DNA of 64,000 bases from Bordetella ansorpii (GTDB lineage Bacteria; Pseudomonadota; Gammaproteobacteria; Burkholderiales; Burkholderiaceae_B), in NCBI RefSeq assembly GCF_900078315.1, contig NZ_FKBS01000014.1:680802-744801 (forward strand). The letters are read 5' to 3'. The notes under the pieces were generated by a model. The model had not been told where the DNA came from and ran no database searches. It saw nothing but the letters and a program-made list of their open reading frames with translations. Shown here in pieces: positions 37,216 through 47,673 of this stretch; position 1 is the first letter of the stretch, and every line of letters begins with the position of its first letter. The position numbers were made by a program, and so were the translations under genes.

Positions 37216-37472
37216 TGACCACGCTGTTCGACGTTGCCGATATGCTGAAGACAGCGCGCAAGTCAGCGCGCTTATCGCAGGAAGAGCTGGCCAGTCGCGC
37301 TGGCGTCGCGCGCACGACCGTGGCGCGTATGGAGACGCTGGCGCGAGACGACATGAGCGTATCGGCGCTGGTACGATTGCTGGAGGCTGCGGGCTACGAC
37401 TTGAAAGCCGTCAAGGCAGGGCACACCAGGACGCTGCATGACATCCTGGCCGAGCAGCGCGGCGAGGAGTAG
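37215..37472 (+). CDS. hipB: HipB-like HTH antitoxin
   Basis: An 85-residue XRE-family protein. The HTH is LKTARKSARLSQEELASRAGVARTTVARMETLARDDMSVSALVRLLEAAGYDL (about residues 11-63). The short acidic C-terminal tail is of the type that packs against HipA. It precedes hipA by only 3 bp, so the genes are co-translated. HipB neutralises HipA and represses the operon; the upstream array of imperfect palindromes is its probable target. Confidence 0.88.
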   Translation: MTTLFDVADMLKTARKSARLSQEELASRAGVARTTVARMETLARDDMSVSALVRLLEAAGYDLKAVKAGHTRTLHDILAEQRGEE

Positions 37473-37475
37473 GAG

Positions 37476-38807
37476 ATGGAACTCGACGTTCACGTACGGG
37501 GGCGTCATGTTGCCCAGTTGTACAGGAAAGACGACGAGTATGTGCTCCAGTATCGCCACGGCGTTGCGCCGGAGGACTTTGTCAGCCTGGCCATGCCGGT
37601 TCAGGATGAGCCCTGGCGCTGGCCGCGCGATCTGCATCCCTTCTTTCGCCAGAATCTGCCTGAAGGCTATCTGCTCGATGTGATCCGTGAAGTGTTCGGC
37701 CCATTGATGGACGGCACCGACCTGTCCTTGTTGGCCGTCGTCGGCGCATCGGGCATCGGGCGGGTGGCCGTGACGGCCGAGGGCGGCAAGCCTGGCGTGG
37801 CGCTGGACGCGCTGAGCATCGATGAACTGCTGACCACGGAACACAGCACCGAGCAGTTCGGCGACCTGGTCCGGCAGTACGCCAGAAGCGCCATATCGGG
37901 TGTCGTGCCGAAGTTCATCGCCCCAGAAGGCAAGGACGAGGCTTCCGGAAAAGCGACGCTGCGTACGCCCAGGCACATCATCAAGGGCTCCGATGGACAG
38001 ACGCCTTATCTTGGTTTCAACGAGTTCTACAGCCTGCGAGTGCTGGAGCGTCTGAACGTGGTGCCGGTCGCCCGGACACGGATGTCGGAGGACGGCCAGG
38101 TGCTGGTGGTCGACCGCTTCGACATCGATGCCCAAGGCAATCCCGCCTATGGGGTCGAGGATGCTTGCAGCCTGCTGGGGCTGCCTCCTCATGAAAAATA
38201 TTTGCCCACCACCGAGAAAGTCCTGCGTGCGACGGACGCCTATGTGTCCGCGGGCCGACGCCGCGCCCAGCGCATGCACTTTGGGTGGCAACTGCTGATC
38301 AATTACGTCGTGCGCAACGCGGACTGCCATGCCAAGAACATCGCGCTTTACTACACCTCGTTCGGCGACGTGGCATATAGCCCGGTGTTCGACGTCGTGA
38401 CGACGCAGGCTTATCCGCGTTACGCGAACAACGGACCGGGCCTGTCCGTGGGAGGGCACAAGACCTGGACGCCTGGCAAGACACTGCAGCAGTTCTTCCT
38501 GAGCCGATTGGGAATACCGAGCCGGGAATACGACAGCATGGTCGAACGGCTATGCGAGTCTGCCGTGGAGGTAGGCAAGGAGATCATCGAGGCGGCCAGG
38601 CAGGAGCCGCGCTGGACCTGGATTGCCACGCAGATGCTTCATGCCTGGAACGATGGCATGTGTACGCTGCGCAGCCCCAAGAAACTGCCGCAATACAGAG
38701 GATTGGACGCGGCGATGGCCGCCGCAGGGATCGGCCCTGCCGATAACCCTGAAAAAAGAGGCGCGCTCGGGCGATCCGATTTGATGGCCATGGAGAAGGC
38801 GCCCTGA
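37476..38807 (+). CDS. hipA: HipA-like Ser/Thr kinase toxin
   Basis: A 443-residue HipA-fold kinase. An N-terminal HipA domain (VHVRGRHVAQLYRKDDEYVLQY ... FFRQNLPEGYLLDVI) is followed by the ISGVVPKF loop (the place of the autophosphorylated Ser in E. coli HipA), the HIIKGSDG ATP-contact strand, the catalytic NYVVRNADCHAKNIAL loop and the metal-binding VFDVVTT Asp. E. coli HipA phosphorylates GltX and blocks translation; the substrate here is unknown. GC content is lower than that of the neighbouring gdhA and groEL, which suggests acquisition. A strong terminator follows. Confidence 0.9.
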   Translation: MELDVHVRGRHVAQLYRKDDEYVLQYRHGVAPEDFVSLAMPVQDEPWRWPRDLHPFFRQNLPEGYLLDVIREVFGPLMDGTDLSLLAVVGASGIGRVAVTAEGGKPGVALDALSIDELLTTEHSTEQFGDLVRQYARSAISGVVPKFIAPEGKDEASGKATLRTPRHIIKGSDGQTPYLGFNEFYSLRVLERLNVVPVARTRMSEDGQVLVVDRFDIDAQGNPAYGVEDACSLLGLPPHEKYLPTTEKVLRATDAYVSAGRRRAQRMHFGWQLLINYVVRNADCHAKNIALYYTSFGDVAYSPVFDVVTTQAYPRYANNGPGLSVGGHKTWTPGKTLQQFFLSRLGIPSREYDSMVERLCESAVEVGKEIIEAARQEPRWTWIATQMLHAWNDGMCTLRSPKKLPQYRGLDAAMAAAGIGPADNPEKRGALGRSDLMAMEKAP

Positions 38808-38845
38808 TGGCGTGAACACTTCGTGCGCGATTGATATCGGCAAAG

Positions 38846-38883
38846 AAAAACGCCTCGAAGCACAAGCCTCGAGGCGTTTTTTT
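38846..38883. terminator. Bidirectional terminator between hipA and groEL
   Basis: AAAAACGCCTCGA pairs perfectly with TCGAGGCGTTTTT around a 10-base loop, with T runs on both strands. It separates convergent hipA (plus) and groEL (minus). Confidence 0.93.
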
Positions 38884-38930
38884 GGGCACTGCACGCGCCG
38901 GCCAGGCCGGCGCGCCTGCGACAAGGACGA

Positions 38931-40598
<1,668 letters not shown>

Positions 40599-40601
40599 CT
40601 A

Positions 40602-40889
40602 TTACTGGATGACGGCGAGGATTTCGTCCTCGCGGATGACGAGCAGCTCTTCGCCATCGACCTTCACGCTTTGGCCGGCATACTTGCCGAACAGCACCTT
40701 GTCGCCAGCCTTCAGGTCGACCGGCAGCACTTTGCCGTCTTCGGTCTTCTTGCCGGGGCCGACGGCCACGACTTCACCTTGATCGGGCTTCTCAGCCGCG
40801 CTGTCAGGGATAACGATGCCCGAGGCGGTCTTGCGCTCGTTGTCCAGGCGTTTGACGATCACGCGATCGTGCAGGGGACGCAGGGCCAT
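40602..40889 (-). CDS. groES: Co-chaperonin GroES
   Basis: A 95-residue Hsp10 that caps GroEL. It has [35 protein letters not shown] with the mobile loop, and the [31 protein letters not shown]-terminus. It is the first gene of groESL. About 70 bp separate its ATG from the CIRCE element. Confidence 0.99.
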   Translation of the reverse strand: MALRPLHDRVIVKRLDNERKTASGIVIPDSAAEKPDQGEVVAVGPGKKTEDGKVLPVDLKAGDKVLFGKYAGQSVKVDGEELLVIREDEILAVIQ

Positions 40890-40960
40890 GAGGAACTCCT
40901 GTTAGTAGAGAAAAGGCCAGTTGGTAATGGAGGCACAGGGGGCTGAACGGCCGAAGGCTG

Positions 40961-40987
40961 TTAGCACTCGCCTGTGACGAGTGCTAA
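40961..40987. promoter_or_regulatory. CIRCE operator for HrcA
   Basis: TTAGCACTC-N9-GAGTGCTAA is a perfect match to the CIRCE consensus. It sits upstream of groES, overlapping the -10 hexamer TATAAT (minus strand, 40992-40987). A TTGAAC -35 (41014-41009) lies 16 bp further up, so HrcA binding would block a vegetative promoter and be relieved by heat shock. Confidence 0.97.
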
Positions 40988-41014
40988 TTATAGGGGTGGT
41001 TCCGGAGGGTTCAA
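40987..41014 (-). promoter_or_regulatory. Sigma70-type promoter of groESL
   Basis: On the minus strand, -35 TTGAAC (41014-41009) and -10 TATAAT (40992-40987) are separated by 16 bp. The -10 abuts the CIRCE operator. Confidence 0.8.
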
Positions 41015-41340
41015 GAGGGGTGTTACATATCCGATAAGGGGCGGTCGGTACGGGTCCCCTGGCAGATGTGTCGATGCCCTATCTATGCGGCTCGCAGCTC
41101 GATTTGGTCGATGAGCTTCAAAATTTGGCTTGCAGCGGGCTCTTGAGAGGTGAACTGGTCATGGCGGTCTTTTGGTTCATTCAAGTTGGTTTTTTTGCTC
41201 AAAAAGTTCATTCAACTTGGATTTCCGCCCGAAAACTTCATTCAAGTTGGTGGCTAGGCGTGCATTCTTCTCGACTTAGAAGATCAACGCGTCCCTGGAG
41301 CCGGCATCTCACATCTTCGCCCGCTTGGTTTGGCAGGAAG
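41015..41340. other. Intergenic stretch between groESL and the catabolic island
   Basis: About 325 bp without a supportable gene, with lower GC than the flanks. It holds three copies of TTCATTCAAGTTGG and otherwise nothing recognisable. Short frames crossing it do not resemble proteins. It marks the edge between core genes and the accessory island. Confidence 0.5.
41176..41250. repeat. Three 14-bp direct repeats with ~30-bp period
   Basis: TTCATTCAAGTTGG occurs at 41176-41189 and 41237-41250, with a one-mismatch copy TTCATTCAACTTGG at 41207-41220. The period is 31 then 30 bp (about three helical turns). Multiple terminal repeats of this sort are typical of IS21-like transposon ends, but no transposase is present. 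Confidence 0.75.
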
Positions 41341-42291
41341 TCAGTTGCCTTTGGGTGCAAAGTCGGCCAGTGCCTTGATGTCACGAGCCATGAGTGCGCG
41401 TAGAGACTCTCCGTCCGCCGGCTGCACCACCACGCCGGTAGCACCTATTTTTTCCTGAAGTCTGGGCTGGCTCAATACTTCGATCAAGCTCCTGCTCAAT
41501 ATCGCTGCGCGATCTGCTGCGATGCCTGAGGGGCCCCATACCGCCGCCCACACAGGAACGACCGTATTTGGAAAACCGCTCTGCGCACTTGTCGGCACGT
41601 CTGGCATGGCTTCCACCCTGCGTGAGCCGAGGATGGCGAGGACCTTGAGGCGATCGCTTTTCAAGTAGCCATCGATGGGCCCCACGCCTACATCGACCCG
41701 CCCGGCCTCCACGTCCATTGCCATAGGTACGAGCCCCTTGTAGGGCACATGATTGAAGGAGACCTGCGCCTCTCGTTCCAGCAGTCTGGCGGCCACTTCG
41801 TAGATCGTGGCGGGGCCGGTGGTGCCGAACGTTGTTTCGGACGGTCTCTTCCGAGCATAGGCGACCAGATCTTGCAGGCTTGAAACAGGTAGATCCTTGC
41901 GGACGAACAGCGCAAACGGCGCATCGCCGACGATGGCAAGCGGCGTGAAGTCCTTCTGCGGATCGTAGGGCGTTTGTGGCAGCATCAAGGGAGCGACGAC
42001 ATGCGTCGATCCGGTGCCGAAGAACAGGGTGTAGCCGTCCGCTGCCGCACGTGCGACGGTTGCGGCTCCTATGGTTCCGGATGCTCCCGGCTTGTTCTCC
42101 ACGATAACGGCTTGGCCCCACTTTGCGGCCAAACCCTCGGCCAGGATTCTTGCCGTCGTGTCACTCGCACCTCCGGCAGGCGTGGACACCACGATGCGCA
42201 CCGGCGCGGAAGGGAACTTCGTCTCGGCTTGGCAGACCAGCGACGCCAGCCCGAGCAGCGTTGCGCCCATGAACGATCTTGCAGGCTTCAT
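41341..42291 (-). CDS. Bug-family tripartite tricarboxylate binding protein (copy 1)
   Basis: A 316-residue periplasmic binding protein (TctC/Bug). A Sec signal peptide (about residues 1-23, ending CQA) is followed by the family strands FPSAPVRIVVSTPAGGASDTTARILA, QAVIVENKPGASGTIGAATVARAAADGYTL, and VSFNHVPYKGLVPMAMDVEAGRVDVG. The Met at 42291 is preferred because of GGAGA eight bases upstream. It closes the six-gene minus-strand island, 50 bp after the FAH gene. No TctA/TctB membrane subunits are nearby, which is common for Bug proteins in Bordetella-like genomes. Confidence 0.93.
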   Translation of the reverse strand: MKPARSFMGATLLGLASLVCQAETKFPSAPVRIVVSTPAGGASDTTARILAEGLAAKWGQAVIVENKPGASGTIGAATVARAAADGYTLFFGTGSTHVVAPLMLPQTPYDPQKDFTPLAIVGDAPFALFVRKDLPVSSLQDLVAYARKRPSETTFGTTGPATIYEVAARLLEREAQVSFNHVPYKGLVPMAMDVEAGRVDVGVGPIDGYLKSDRLKVLAILGSRRVEAMPDVPTSAQSGFPNTVVPVWAAVWGPSGIAADRAAILSRSLIEVLSQPRLQEKIGATGVVVQPADGESLRALMARDIKALADFAPKGN

Positions 42292-42341
42292 AACAGTCTC
42301 CATCATTTATTCTTTATACGAGAGGCCAAGCCTTTGCTTGG

Positions 42342-43277
42342 CTATACGATCCGCGTTTCCAATATGCCGATCTGGTCCACTCCCGCATGCACGATATCCC
42401 CAGGCTTCAGGAAAAACGGGCGCGGATCGGGCTTGCGATGCAGGGCGACGCCTTCGGGCGTGCCACTGCTGATGATGTCTCCCGCCTGCAGACCGACCCG
42501 CGACCAGAACGCAACCAGTTCGTCGAAGCCGAAAATGAGATCGCTGCAGTCGGCCTGCTGGCGAAGCTCTCCATTGACTGTCAGCCACAGGCGCAGTGCG
42601 GTCGGATCCGGCACTTCATCCGCAGTCAGAATGCAGGGCCCGACGGGGCCGAAGCCGGGGAAGTTCTTGCCCATCATCACCAGCAGGTTGCGCATCTCGG
42701 CCAGTTGCCATTCCCGCGCCGACAGATCGTTCATGATGGTGTAGCCGAAAATGGCCTGCGCCGCCTCGGCCCGAGATACGTTCAGCAGTGGCTTGCCCAC
42801 CACGAGGGCAACTTCGACTTCGTAATCGAGCTGTTCGACATCGTCCGGGCGTTTCACTTCAGCCCGGTGGCCGACCAGATTGCGCCCAAGCTTGATGAAG
42901 CCCGTGGGAAAGTCGATCTGGAACCCGGCTCCCGCGTCCGGATTGCCGCGGATGCTTTCCAGCCGATGCGCGCCGAAGTTCCGGCCTGCGGCAATGCAGG
43001 ATCGCTCGGGAACGGGCGTCAGCCAGACCACGGAATCGGCCGCATGCTCCCAGCAAGGATCGGGTTGCGCGATGAAGCGCCGTTGCAGGTCGCGCAAGGC
43101 GTCCAAGGCCCGCGGGCCGGCTTCGATGGTGCTCATCATGGATCGCAGCATGCCGCGGTCCTGTCCGATCCACGGCAGGGCCGCGACGTCGAGCAGGCTG
43201 ATGCCTGACCGGGTCTCTTGCACAATGCCCAGCCGTTCTTCTGCGGTGCCGGCCAATTGAAATCGAGCGAGCTTCAT
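42342..43277 (-). CDS. Fumarylacetoacetate hydrolase family protein (second copy)
   Basis: A 311-residue FAH-superfamily protein. The N-terminal cap-like part (KLARFQLAGTAEERLGIVQ) is followed by the hydrolase core: AAGRNFGAH, FIKLGRNLVGHRAEV, QLDYEVEVALVVGKP with metal-binding Glu residues, GYTIMNDLSAREWQ, FPGFGPVGPCILTADEVPDP, and AGDIISSGTPEGVAL. It probably hydrolyses or decarboxylates a 2-oxo acid. The start codon lies 4 bp after the dioxygenase stop, so the pair is tightly coupled. The substrate is unknown. Confidence 0.9.
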   Translation of the reverse strand: MKLARFQLAGTAEERLGIVQETRSGISLLDVAALPWIGQDRGMLRSMMSTIEAGPRALDALRDLQRRFIAQPDPCWEHAADSVVWLTPVPERSCIAAGRNFGAHRLESIRGNPDAGAGFQIDFPTGFIKLGRNLVGHRAEVKRPDDVEQLDYEVEVALVVGKPLLNVSRAEAAQAIFGYTIMNDLSAREWQLAEMRNLLVMMGKNFPGFGPVGPCILTADEVPDPTALRLWLTVNGELRQQADCSDLIFGFDELVAFWSRVGLQAGDIISSGTPEGVALHRKPDPRPFFLKPGDIVHAGVDQIGILETRIV

Positions 43278-43281
43278 GGCT

Positions 43282-44142
43282 TCACACCGGCTCGAGTTCG
43301 CGCGCGGAGCACCAGCGCAGTTCGCGGCGTTGCGTATCGTCGTAAGGCGTTGCCCTGTGCATCGTGCAACTATCGTCCCAGACCAGCAGGTCATAGGGCT
43401 GCCATTTGTGGACGTAGCGGAACTGGGGTTGCGTGGCGAAGTCCACCAGTTCCTCCAGCAACTGCCGGCCTTGTTCTTCTTCCATGCCCACGATGTGCGA
43501 GGCATGGGCGCCCATGTAGAAATGCTTGCGCCCCGACGCCTGGTGCAAGCGGATCAAGGGATGCTCGGAAGGCGGCAACAGCTTGCGGGTTTCATCGTTG
43601 AAGTTGGTGTATCCCACTTTGGCGCGCGAGGCGTATACGCTGTGCACGGCGCGCAGCGATTCGAGTTCCTGTTTGCGGGCCTCGGGCAGCGCTTCCCAGG
43701 CGGCGCGCATGTCGGCGAACTCGGTGTCGGGTGGGTCGATCTCGGGCAGCACGCGCGCATTGAGCGCAGTGACCCGCGCCGGAGGCTGGCGCATCGACAT
43801 GTCGGTGTGCCAGTACAGGTTGGCCAGCAGATACAACCTGCGCTCATTGTCTTCCATCATGATGTCGCCGTTCTCGTCGACGTTGGAGACGTCGTAGAAG
43901 TACGGGTTCTTCATTCTGGCGTTGTTCAATTGTTTGGCCAACGCATTGGGCGGGCCGAACCAGCGGATGAATGCCTCCTGTTGAGCTTCGTCCAGCGGCT
44001 GGTTGCGGAAGAAGATCACGCCGTGTCTGGCCAATGCTGCTTCTACTTCATCGTAGGTCTGCTGATCCATCGGCGTGCGCAGATCCAGGCCGGTGATTTC
44101 CGCGCCGAATCCGGACGGTTGTGGGTGAACGTCGATCGTCAT
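43282..44142 (-). CDS. TauD/TfdA-family Fe(II)/2-oxoglutarate-dependent dioxygenase
   Basis: A 286-residue protein of the TauD/TfdA family. The N-terminal FGAEITGLDLRTPMD and GVIFFRNQPL are family hallmarks. The iron ligands are His112 and Asp114 in YWHTDMSMR and a distal His in DSCTMHRATPYDD, followed by the 2-oxoglutarate-binding Arg region RRELRWCSA. Such enzymes hydroxylate and so cleave C-S, C-O or C-N bonds in small acids. ATG 44142 has AGGAGA upstream. It sits between the hydroxyacid dehydrogenase and FAH genes in one operon. Confidence 0.93.
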   Translation of the reverse strand: MTIDVHPQPSGFGAEITGLDLRTPMDQQTYDEVEAALARHGVIFFRNQPLDEAQQEAFIRWFGPPNALAKQLNNARMKNPYFYDVSNVDENGDIMMEDNERRLYLLANLYWHTDMSMRQPPARVTALNARVLPEIDPPDTEFADMRAAWEALPEARKQELESLRAVHSVYASRAKVGYTNFNDETRKLLPPSEHPLIRLHQASGRKHFYMGAHASHIVGMEEEQGRQLLEELVDFATQPQFRYVHKWQPYDLLVWDDSCTMHRATPYDDTQRRELRWCSARELEPV

Positions 44143-44174
44143 GCTCAGTCTCCTGTTGCCGTGATTGATGAGTG

Positions 44175-45146
44175 CTACTCGGTTCCGTCCAGCACGCGGA
44201 TGGGGGTTTGGTCCAACCATGCCTGGATGTCCTGGACCATCTCGGTGTAGAACTGTTGATAGGTGTTGGCCGTGACGTAACCCAGGTGCGGGGTCAGGGT
44301 GATATTGGGCAAGGTTCTGTAGGGATGGGCGGGCGGCAAAGGCTCTGTGTCGAAGACATCCAGTCCTGCTCCAGCAATACGGCCGGCACGCAGCGCGTCC
44401 AGCAAGGCCTGCTCATCTATCAGGCCGGCGCGAGCGGTATTGATCAGATAGGCGGAGGATTTCATGCGAAGCAAGTCCTGGCGGGTGACCAGGCCACGGG
44501 TGCCTGGGCGCAGTTGCATGGCCAATACCAGGAAGTCCGCGTTCTCGAACAGCGAGTGCCTGCTGGCGAATTCCGCGCCACTTTCCGCAGCCCTGTCCGC
44601 GGTCAGGTTCGGGCTCCAAGCCAGTACCTTCATGCCGAAAGCACACCCAACTGTCGCCACCCGCTGGCCGATACGACCCAGACCAAGGATGCCCAGCGTG
44701 GCCCCGTGCAGATCCCGTCCCACGCCGACCTGCCACCGTCCTTGCCGCAAGCCGGCGCGCTCTTGTTCGAAATTGCGCGCGAAGGCAAGGATGTGTAGCC
44801 ATACGAGTTCTGGCGTTCCCGTCTGCACGGCGCCCGTGCCGCAGACCATGATGCCCATCTTGCGGGCCTGCACGATGTCCACTGCGGCATTGCGCATCGC
44901 GGAAGTCACGATGAGCCTCAGGTTTGGCAACTGGCTCAATGCCGTGGCGTCGAGCTTCGTGCGTTCGCGCATCAGGCAAATGACCTGGTAGGGTTCGAGC
45001 CGGCGCAGCAGATCGGTAGGTTCATCCACATGGTCGTGATAGAACGTGATCTTGGTCCGATGCTCCAGTGACGCCCAGTCCGCATACTGGCGTGCCACGC
45101 ACTGGTAGTCATCGAGCACAGCGACTTTCATCCGGGCGGTTTCCAT
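44175..45146 (-). CDS. D-2-hydroxyacid dehydrogenase family protein
   Basis: A 323-residue NAD-dependent dehydrogenase of the D-isomer 2-hydroxyacid type. The Rossmann motif reads TLGILGLGRIGQRVA, then the NTARAGLIDEQALLDALRAGRIAGAGLDVFDTEPLP segment, and PHLGYVTANTY with the catalytic His region (the more usual PHIG/PHLG-x-x-T). A shared family feature is the N-terminal MKVAVLDDYQ. The start is ATG 45146; an internal Met at 45131 is an alternative. It may oxidise or reduce a 2-hydroxy acid made in the island pathway. Confidence 0.9.
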   Translation of the reverse strand: METARMKVAVLDDYQCVARQYADWASLEHRTKITFYHDHVDEPTDLLRRLEPYQVICLMRERTKLDATALSQLPNLRLIVTSAMRNAAVDIVQARKMGIMVCGTGAVQTGTPELVWLHILAFARNFEQERAGLRQGRWQVGVGRDLHGATLGILGLGRIGQRVATVGCAFGMKVLAWSPNLTADRAAESGAEFASRHSLFENADFLVLAMQLRPGTRGLVTRQDLLRMKSSAYLINTARAGLIDEQALLDALRAGRIAGAGLDVFDTEPLPPAHPYRTLPNITLTPHLGYVTANTYQQFYTEMVQDIQAWLDQTPIRVLDGTE

Positions 45147-45179
45147 GTGTTGTTCTCGCCGCTCTCCTGGCGCCAAGGT

Positions 45180-46508
45180 TCAGGCGACCAGGATGTTCAG
45201 CAGATCATCGAGATGCCGGCTGGTATCGAGCGCTGACACGGCCGCGCGCAGCCGTGCATGCCGGTCCGCGCCATCGGGCCAGGGCCACTGCGCCGCCATC
45301 GTCGCCAGCAGCGTGTCGGTTTCGTCCCAGGTAAAGGAGAAACGGGATGGGTCGGTCATGGTGTCCTGCACCGTGCGGCCATCCTTCAGGTGCACCGATA
45401 CCGTGGCTCCCCAATCCGGCAATTGGTCATCCGCGTACACGCGAATGGACTGGCTGAGGGCATGGATGTCGTCTTCGGCATACCGCAGGTCGAAATCGCT
45501 CATGCGCAGTGTGCCGTCGCGCAAACCCACCGCCAGCATGAACGGGCAGCTCATGATGGCTCCAGTCGGCGTCTCGAAGGGGCCATGACGGTTGATGCCG
45601 GGATACGCTTCGTTCTTGCTGGACAGCACGACGTCGACATGGTCCACCTGGGCCGCATCCAGCCCGTGCTGGCGCCGCAGCGCAAGCAGCATGTACAGCG
45701 GCGCCTGGTTGATCAGGCAGCCTGGCAGGGGCTTGAAGATCACGGTGGGTGTCTGCCAGCTCAGCGGCGTGGCATCCCTGGGCGCCATGCCCGCGAATGT
45801 CCGGTACAGACCGCTGTCCCCTTCGAGAGACTGCCTCGCCGCCGTATATCCATGGGCGGCCAGCGTGGCGCAGACGATGCCGGCGCGCGACGCCGTGGCC
45901 ACCTGCAGTCGCCATTCCGGCGAGCCTTCGGTCCAGCACTGCATCGTCCCGGCCGCCTGCTGCGTCGCCAGTGCCAGCGCATGAGCGGTATGGTCGGCAT
46001 CCAGCCTCAGGACGCGTGCGGCGGCCGCGGTGGCGGCAATCACGCCGAACACCGACGTCGCGCGGAACCGGCGTTGCACGACGGCCGAGGCATACCCGGC
46101 GGCAACGCAGGCCAGCGCTTCGTAGCCGGCCGCCATGGCGGAAAACATCTCGCGACCGCTGATGCCGCGCTCCTGTCCGAGCGCCAGCACGACCGGGATG
46201 ACGATGCAGCCAGGATGGGCATAGATGTCCTGGAAGGTATCGTTCTGGCCTCTGGCGCACATGCGGAATGCATTGGCGTACGCCGCGTCCGCCGCATTGC
46301 GCCGCTGTCCGTCGACCAGCAACAGGGCATTACCCGGTGTCTGGCAGACGGCCAGCACGGCGGCATCGAGGATGGGCTGCGCAGGTGCGGTGGCGGACAT
46401 GGTCAGGCCATACAGCAGGCAGGCCTCCAGCTTCTGCACGACGGAGGGAGGCAGGTCTTCGTATTCGAGCGCCGAGAATCGGGCAGCCAGGGCTTCGGTA
46501 TGTGTCAT
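45180..46508 (-). CDS. MmgE/PrpD family protein
   Basis: A 442-residue protein of the MmgE/PrpD fold. It has the ALAARFSALEYEDLPPSVVQKLEACLLYGL opening, NAFRMCARGQNDTFQDIYAHPGCIVIPVVLALG, and KPLPGCLINQAPLYMLLALRRQHGLDAAQVDHVDVVLS. Family members dehydrate 2-methylcitrate, decarboxylate cis-aconitate or epimerise iminodisuccinate. AAGGAG seven bases upstream supports ATG 46508; an ATG at 46526 that overlaps the upstream Bug stop (ATGA) is an alternative. It is the second gene of the six-gene operon. Confidence 0.9.
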   Translation of the reverse strand: MTHTEALAARFSALEYEDLPPSVVQKLEACLLYGLTMSATAPAQPILDAAVLAVCQTPGNALLLVDGQRRNAADAAYANAFRMCARGQNDTFQDIYAHPGCIVIPVVLALGQERGISGREMFSAMAAGYEALACVAAGYASAVVQRRFRATSVFGVIAATAAAARVLRLDADHTAHALALATQQAAGTMQCWTEGSPEWRLQVATASRAGIVCATLAAHGYTAARQSLEGDSGLYRTFAGMAPRDATPLSWQTPTVIFKPLPGCLINQAPLYMLLALRRQHGLDAAQVDHVDVVLSSKNEAYPGINRHGPFETPTGAIMSCPFMLAVGLRDGTLRMSDFDLRYAEDDIHALSQSIRVYADDQLPDWGATVSVHLKDGRTVQDTMTDPSRFSFTWDETDTLLATMAAQWPWPDGADRHARLRAAVSALDTSRHLDDLLNILVA

Positions 46509-46522
46509 TCCGTGCTCCTTGT

Positions 46523-47518
46523 TCATGGAATGACGATGCCGCGGCTCTGGATCAGCTTGCCGATGTCCGCCTGCTGCTTTTGCAGCAAGGCGGCGAAGTC
46601 GGCGGCGCTGCCTCCGGCCAGCGTGATGCCGAATTCATCGGCGCGGCGCTTGACCAGCGGGCTGGACAATGCGGCGTTCAGCCTGGCATTGAGCTCGGAC
46701 ACCGTGGCATCTGGCGTGCTGGAAGGAACCAGTACCCCATACCAAGTCCCCGAGCGAAAGCCGGTCAGTCCGGCCTGGGGCGCGGTCGGCAGCTCTGGCC
46801 AGTCGGGGAGGGGGGCATCATTCCCGACCACCAGGGCCTTCAGATAGCCGTCTTTGACCATCGAGCGCGTGGCCGGGGCATCAAACACCGCATCCACATG
46901 CCCGCCAGCCAGCGCGGGCACGAAGGCACTGGAGCCCGCCATCGGAACATGCACGATCTTGATTCCCGTCATCGCCGAGAACTGCTCCGCCGCGATGTGC
47001 GGGCTGCTGCCGATACCCGATGAGGCGAAGGTCACGCCGTTGGGGGTAGCGCGGGCCCACCTGATGAAGGAGGCCAGGTCATTGGCGGGGATGGATGACC
47101 GGATGAACAGGACGGTGGGCTGCCATCCCACGTACATGACCGGCTTGAAGCGGGACTCGTCGAAGGCCGGGCCGCCTTCCTTGAAATGCAGCGTCGTATA
47201 CGGCATGCCCGTGAAAAGCATCAGCCTGCCGTCTTCGGAGCGATCCTGCCCGACATGGCGGGTGCCGACCAACGTTCCCGCGCCCACCTTGTTCATCGGT
47301 GTGACGGACGTGCCCAGGTTGCGGGCGAGGGCTTCGCTGACCGAGCGTGCCATCAGGTCCATGGATCCGCCCGCCGCGATGGGGATGACCATCTCGTAGT
47401 GCCGCTGGGCATGCGCCGCTGGCAGCGAAAGGACCAGCAGCAGTGCCCACTTACAGGCGGTCCAGATATGACGACAGGTGTGCCGCGCGGCGCGCGTCGG
47501 TGGCCAGGTATGGCGCAT
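46523..47518 (-). CDS. Bug-family tripartite tricarboxylate binding protein (copy 2)
   Basis: A 331-residue periplasmic binding protein. A long basic N-region precedes a signal peptide hydrophobic core (about residues 24-38, ALLLVLSLPAAHA). Then follow VIPIAAGGSMDLMARSVSEALARNLG, KVGAGTLVGTRHV, ASSGIGSSPHIAAEQFSAMTGIKIVHVPM and GGHVDAVFDAPA, all Bug features. The first gene of the island operon, it reads away from the divergent LysR gene across 155 bp. A shorter start within the basic N-region cannot be excluded. Confidence 0.92.
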   Translation of the reverse strand: MRHTWPPTRAARHTCRHIWTACKWALLLVLSLPAAHAQRHYEMVIPIAAGGSMDLMARSVSEALARNLGTSVTPMNKVGAGTLVGTRHVGQDRSEDGRLMLFTGMPYTTLHFKEGGPAFDESRFKPVMYVGWQPTVLFIRSSIPANDLASFIRWARATPNGVTFASSGIGSSPHIAAEQFSAMTGIKIVHVPMAGSSAFVPALAGGHVDAVFDAPATRSMVKDGYLKALVVGNDAPLPDWPELPTAPQAGLTGFRSGTWYGVLVPSSTPDATVSELNARLNAALSSPLVKRRADEFGITLAGGSAADFAALLQKQQADIGKLIQSRGIVIP

Positions 47519-47589
47519 GATCTCGTGTCTCCATCCTTGTTTTTCGAACGCGGCGCTCTGGCGTGCCGCTTCATTTATTCTGTAGGGAT

Positions 47590-47635
47590 GGCGCGATCAA
47601 TTCCAATCACATCGTTGTATCGCGAGCCATAAAAA
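47590..47635. promoter_or_regulatory. Inverted repeat and shared GCCATAAAAA box upstream of lysR
   Basis: CGCGAT (47592-47597) and ATCGCG (47619-47624) form an inverted repeat with 21 bp between the arms, directly followed by GCCATAAAAA (47626-47635). The same ten bases occur at 48600-48609 upstream of the 2-hydroxy-acid oxidase. The region lies between the divergent island operon and lysR and is the likely LysR binding region. Confidence 0.5.
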
Positions 47636-47673
47636 ATCGGTATGCCAGGAAAATAACGACACGGGAGACTCTG

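Noticed and set aside
41068-41403. A 111-codon frame between groESL and the Bug gene
   Set aside because: Its middle is made of the direct repeats and it runs over the end of the minus-strand Bug gene; no protein-like features.
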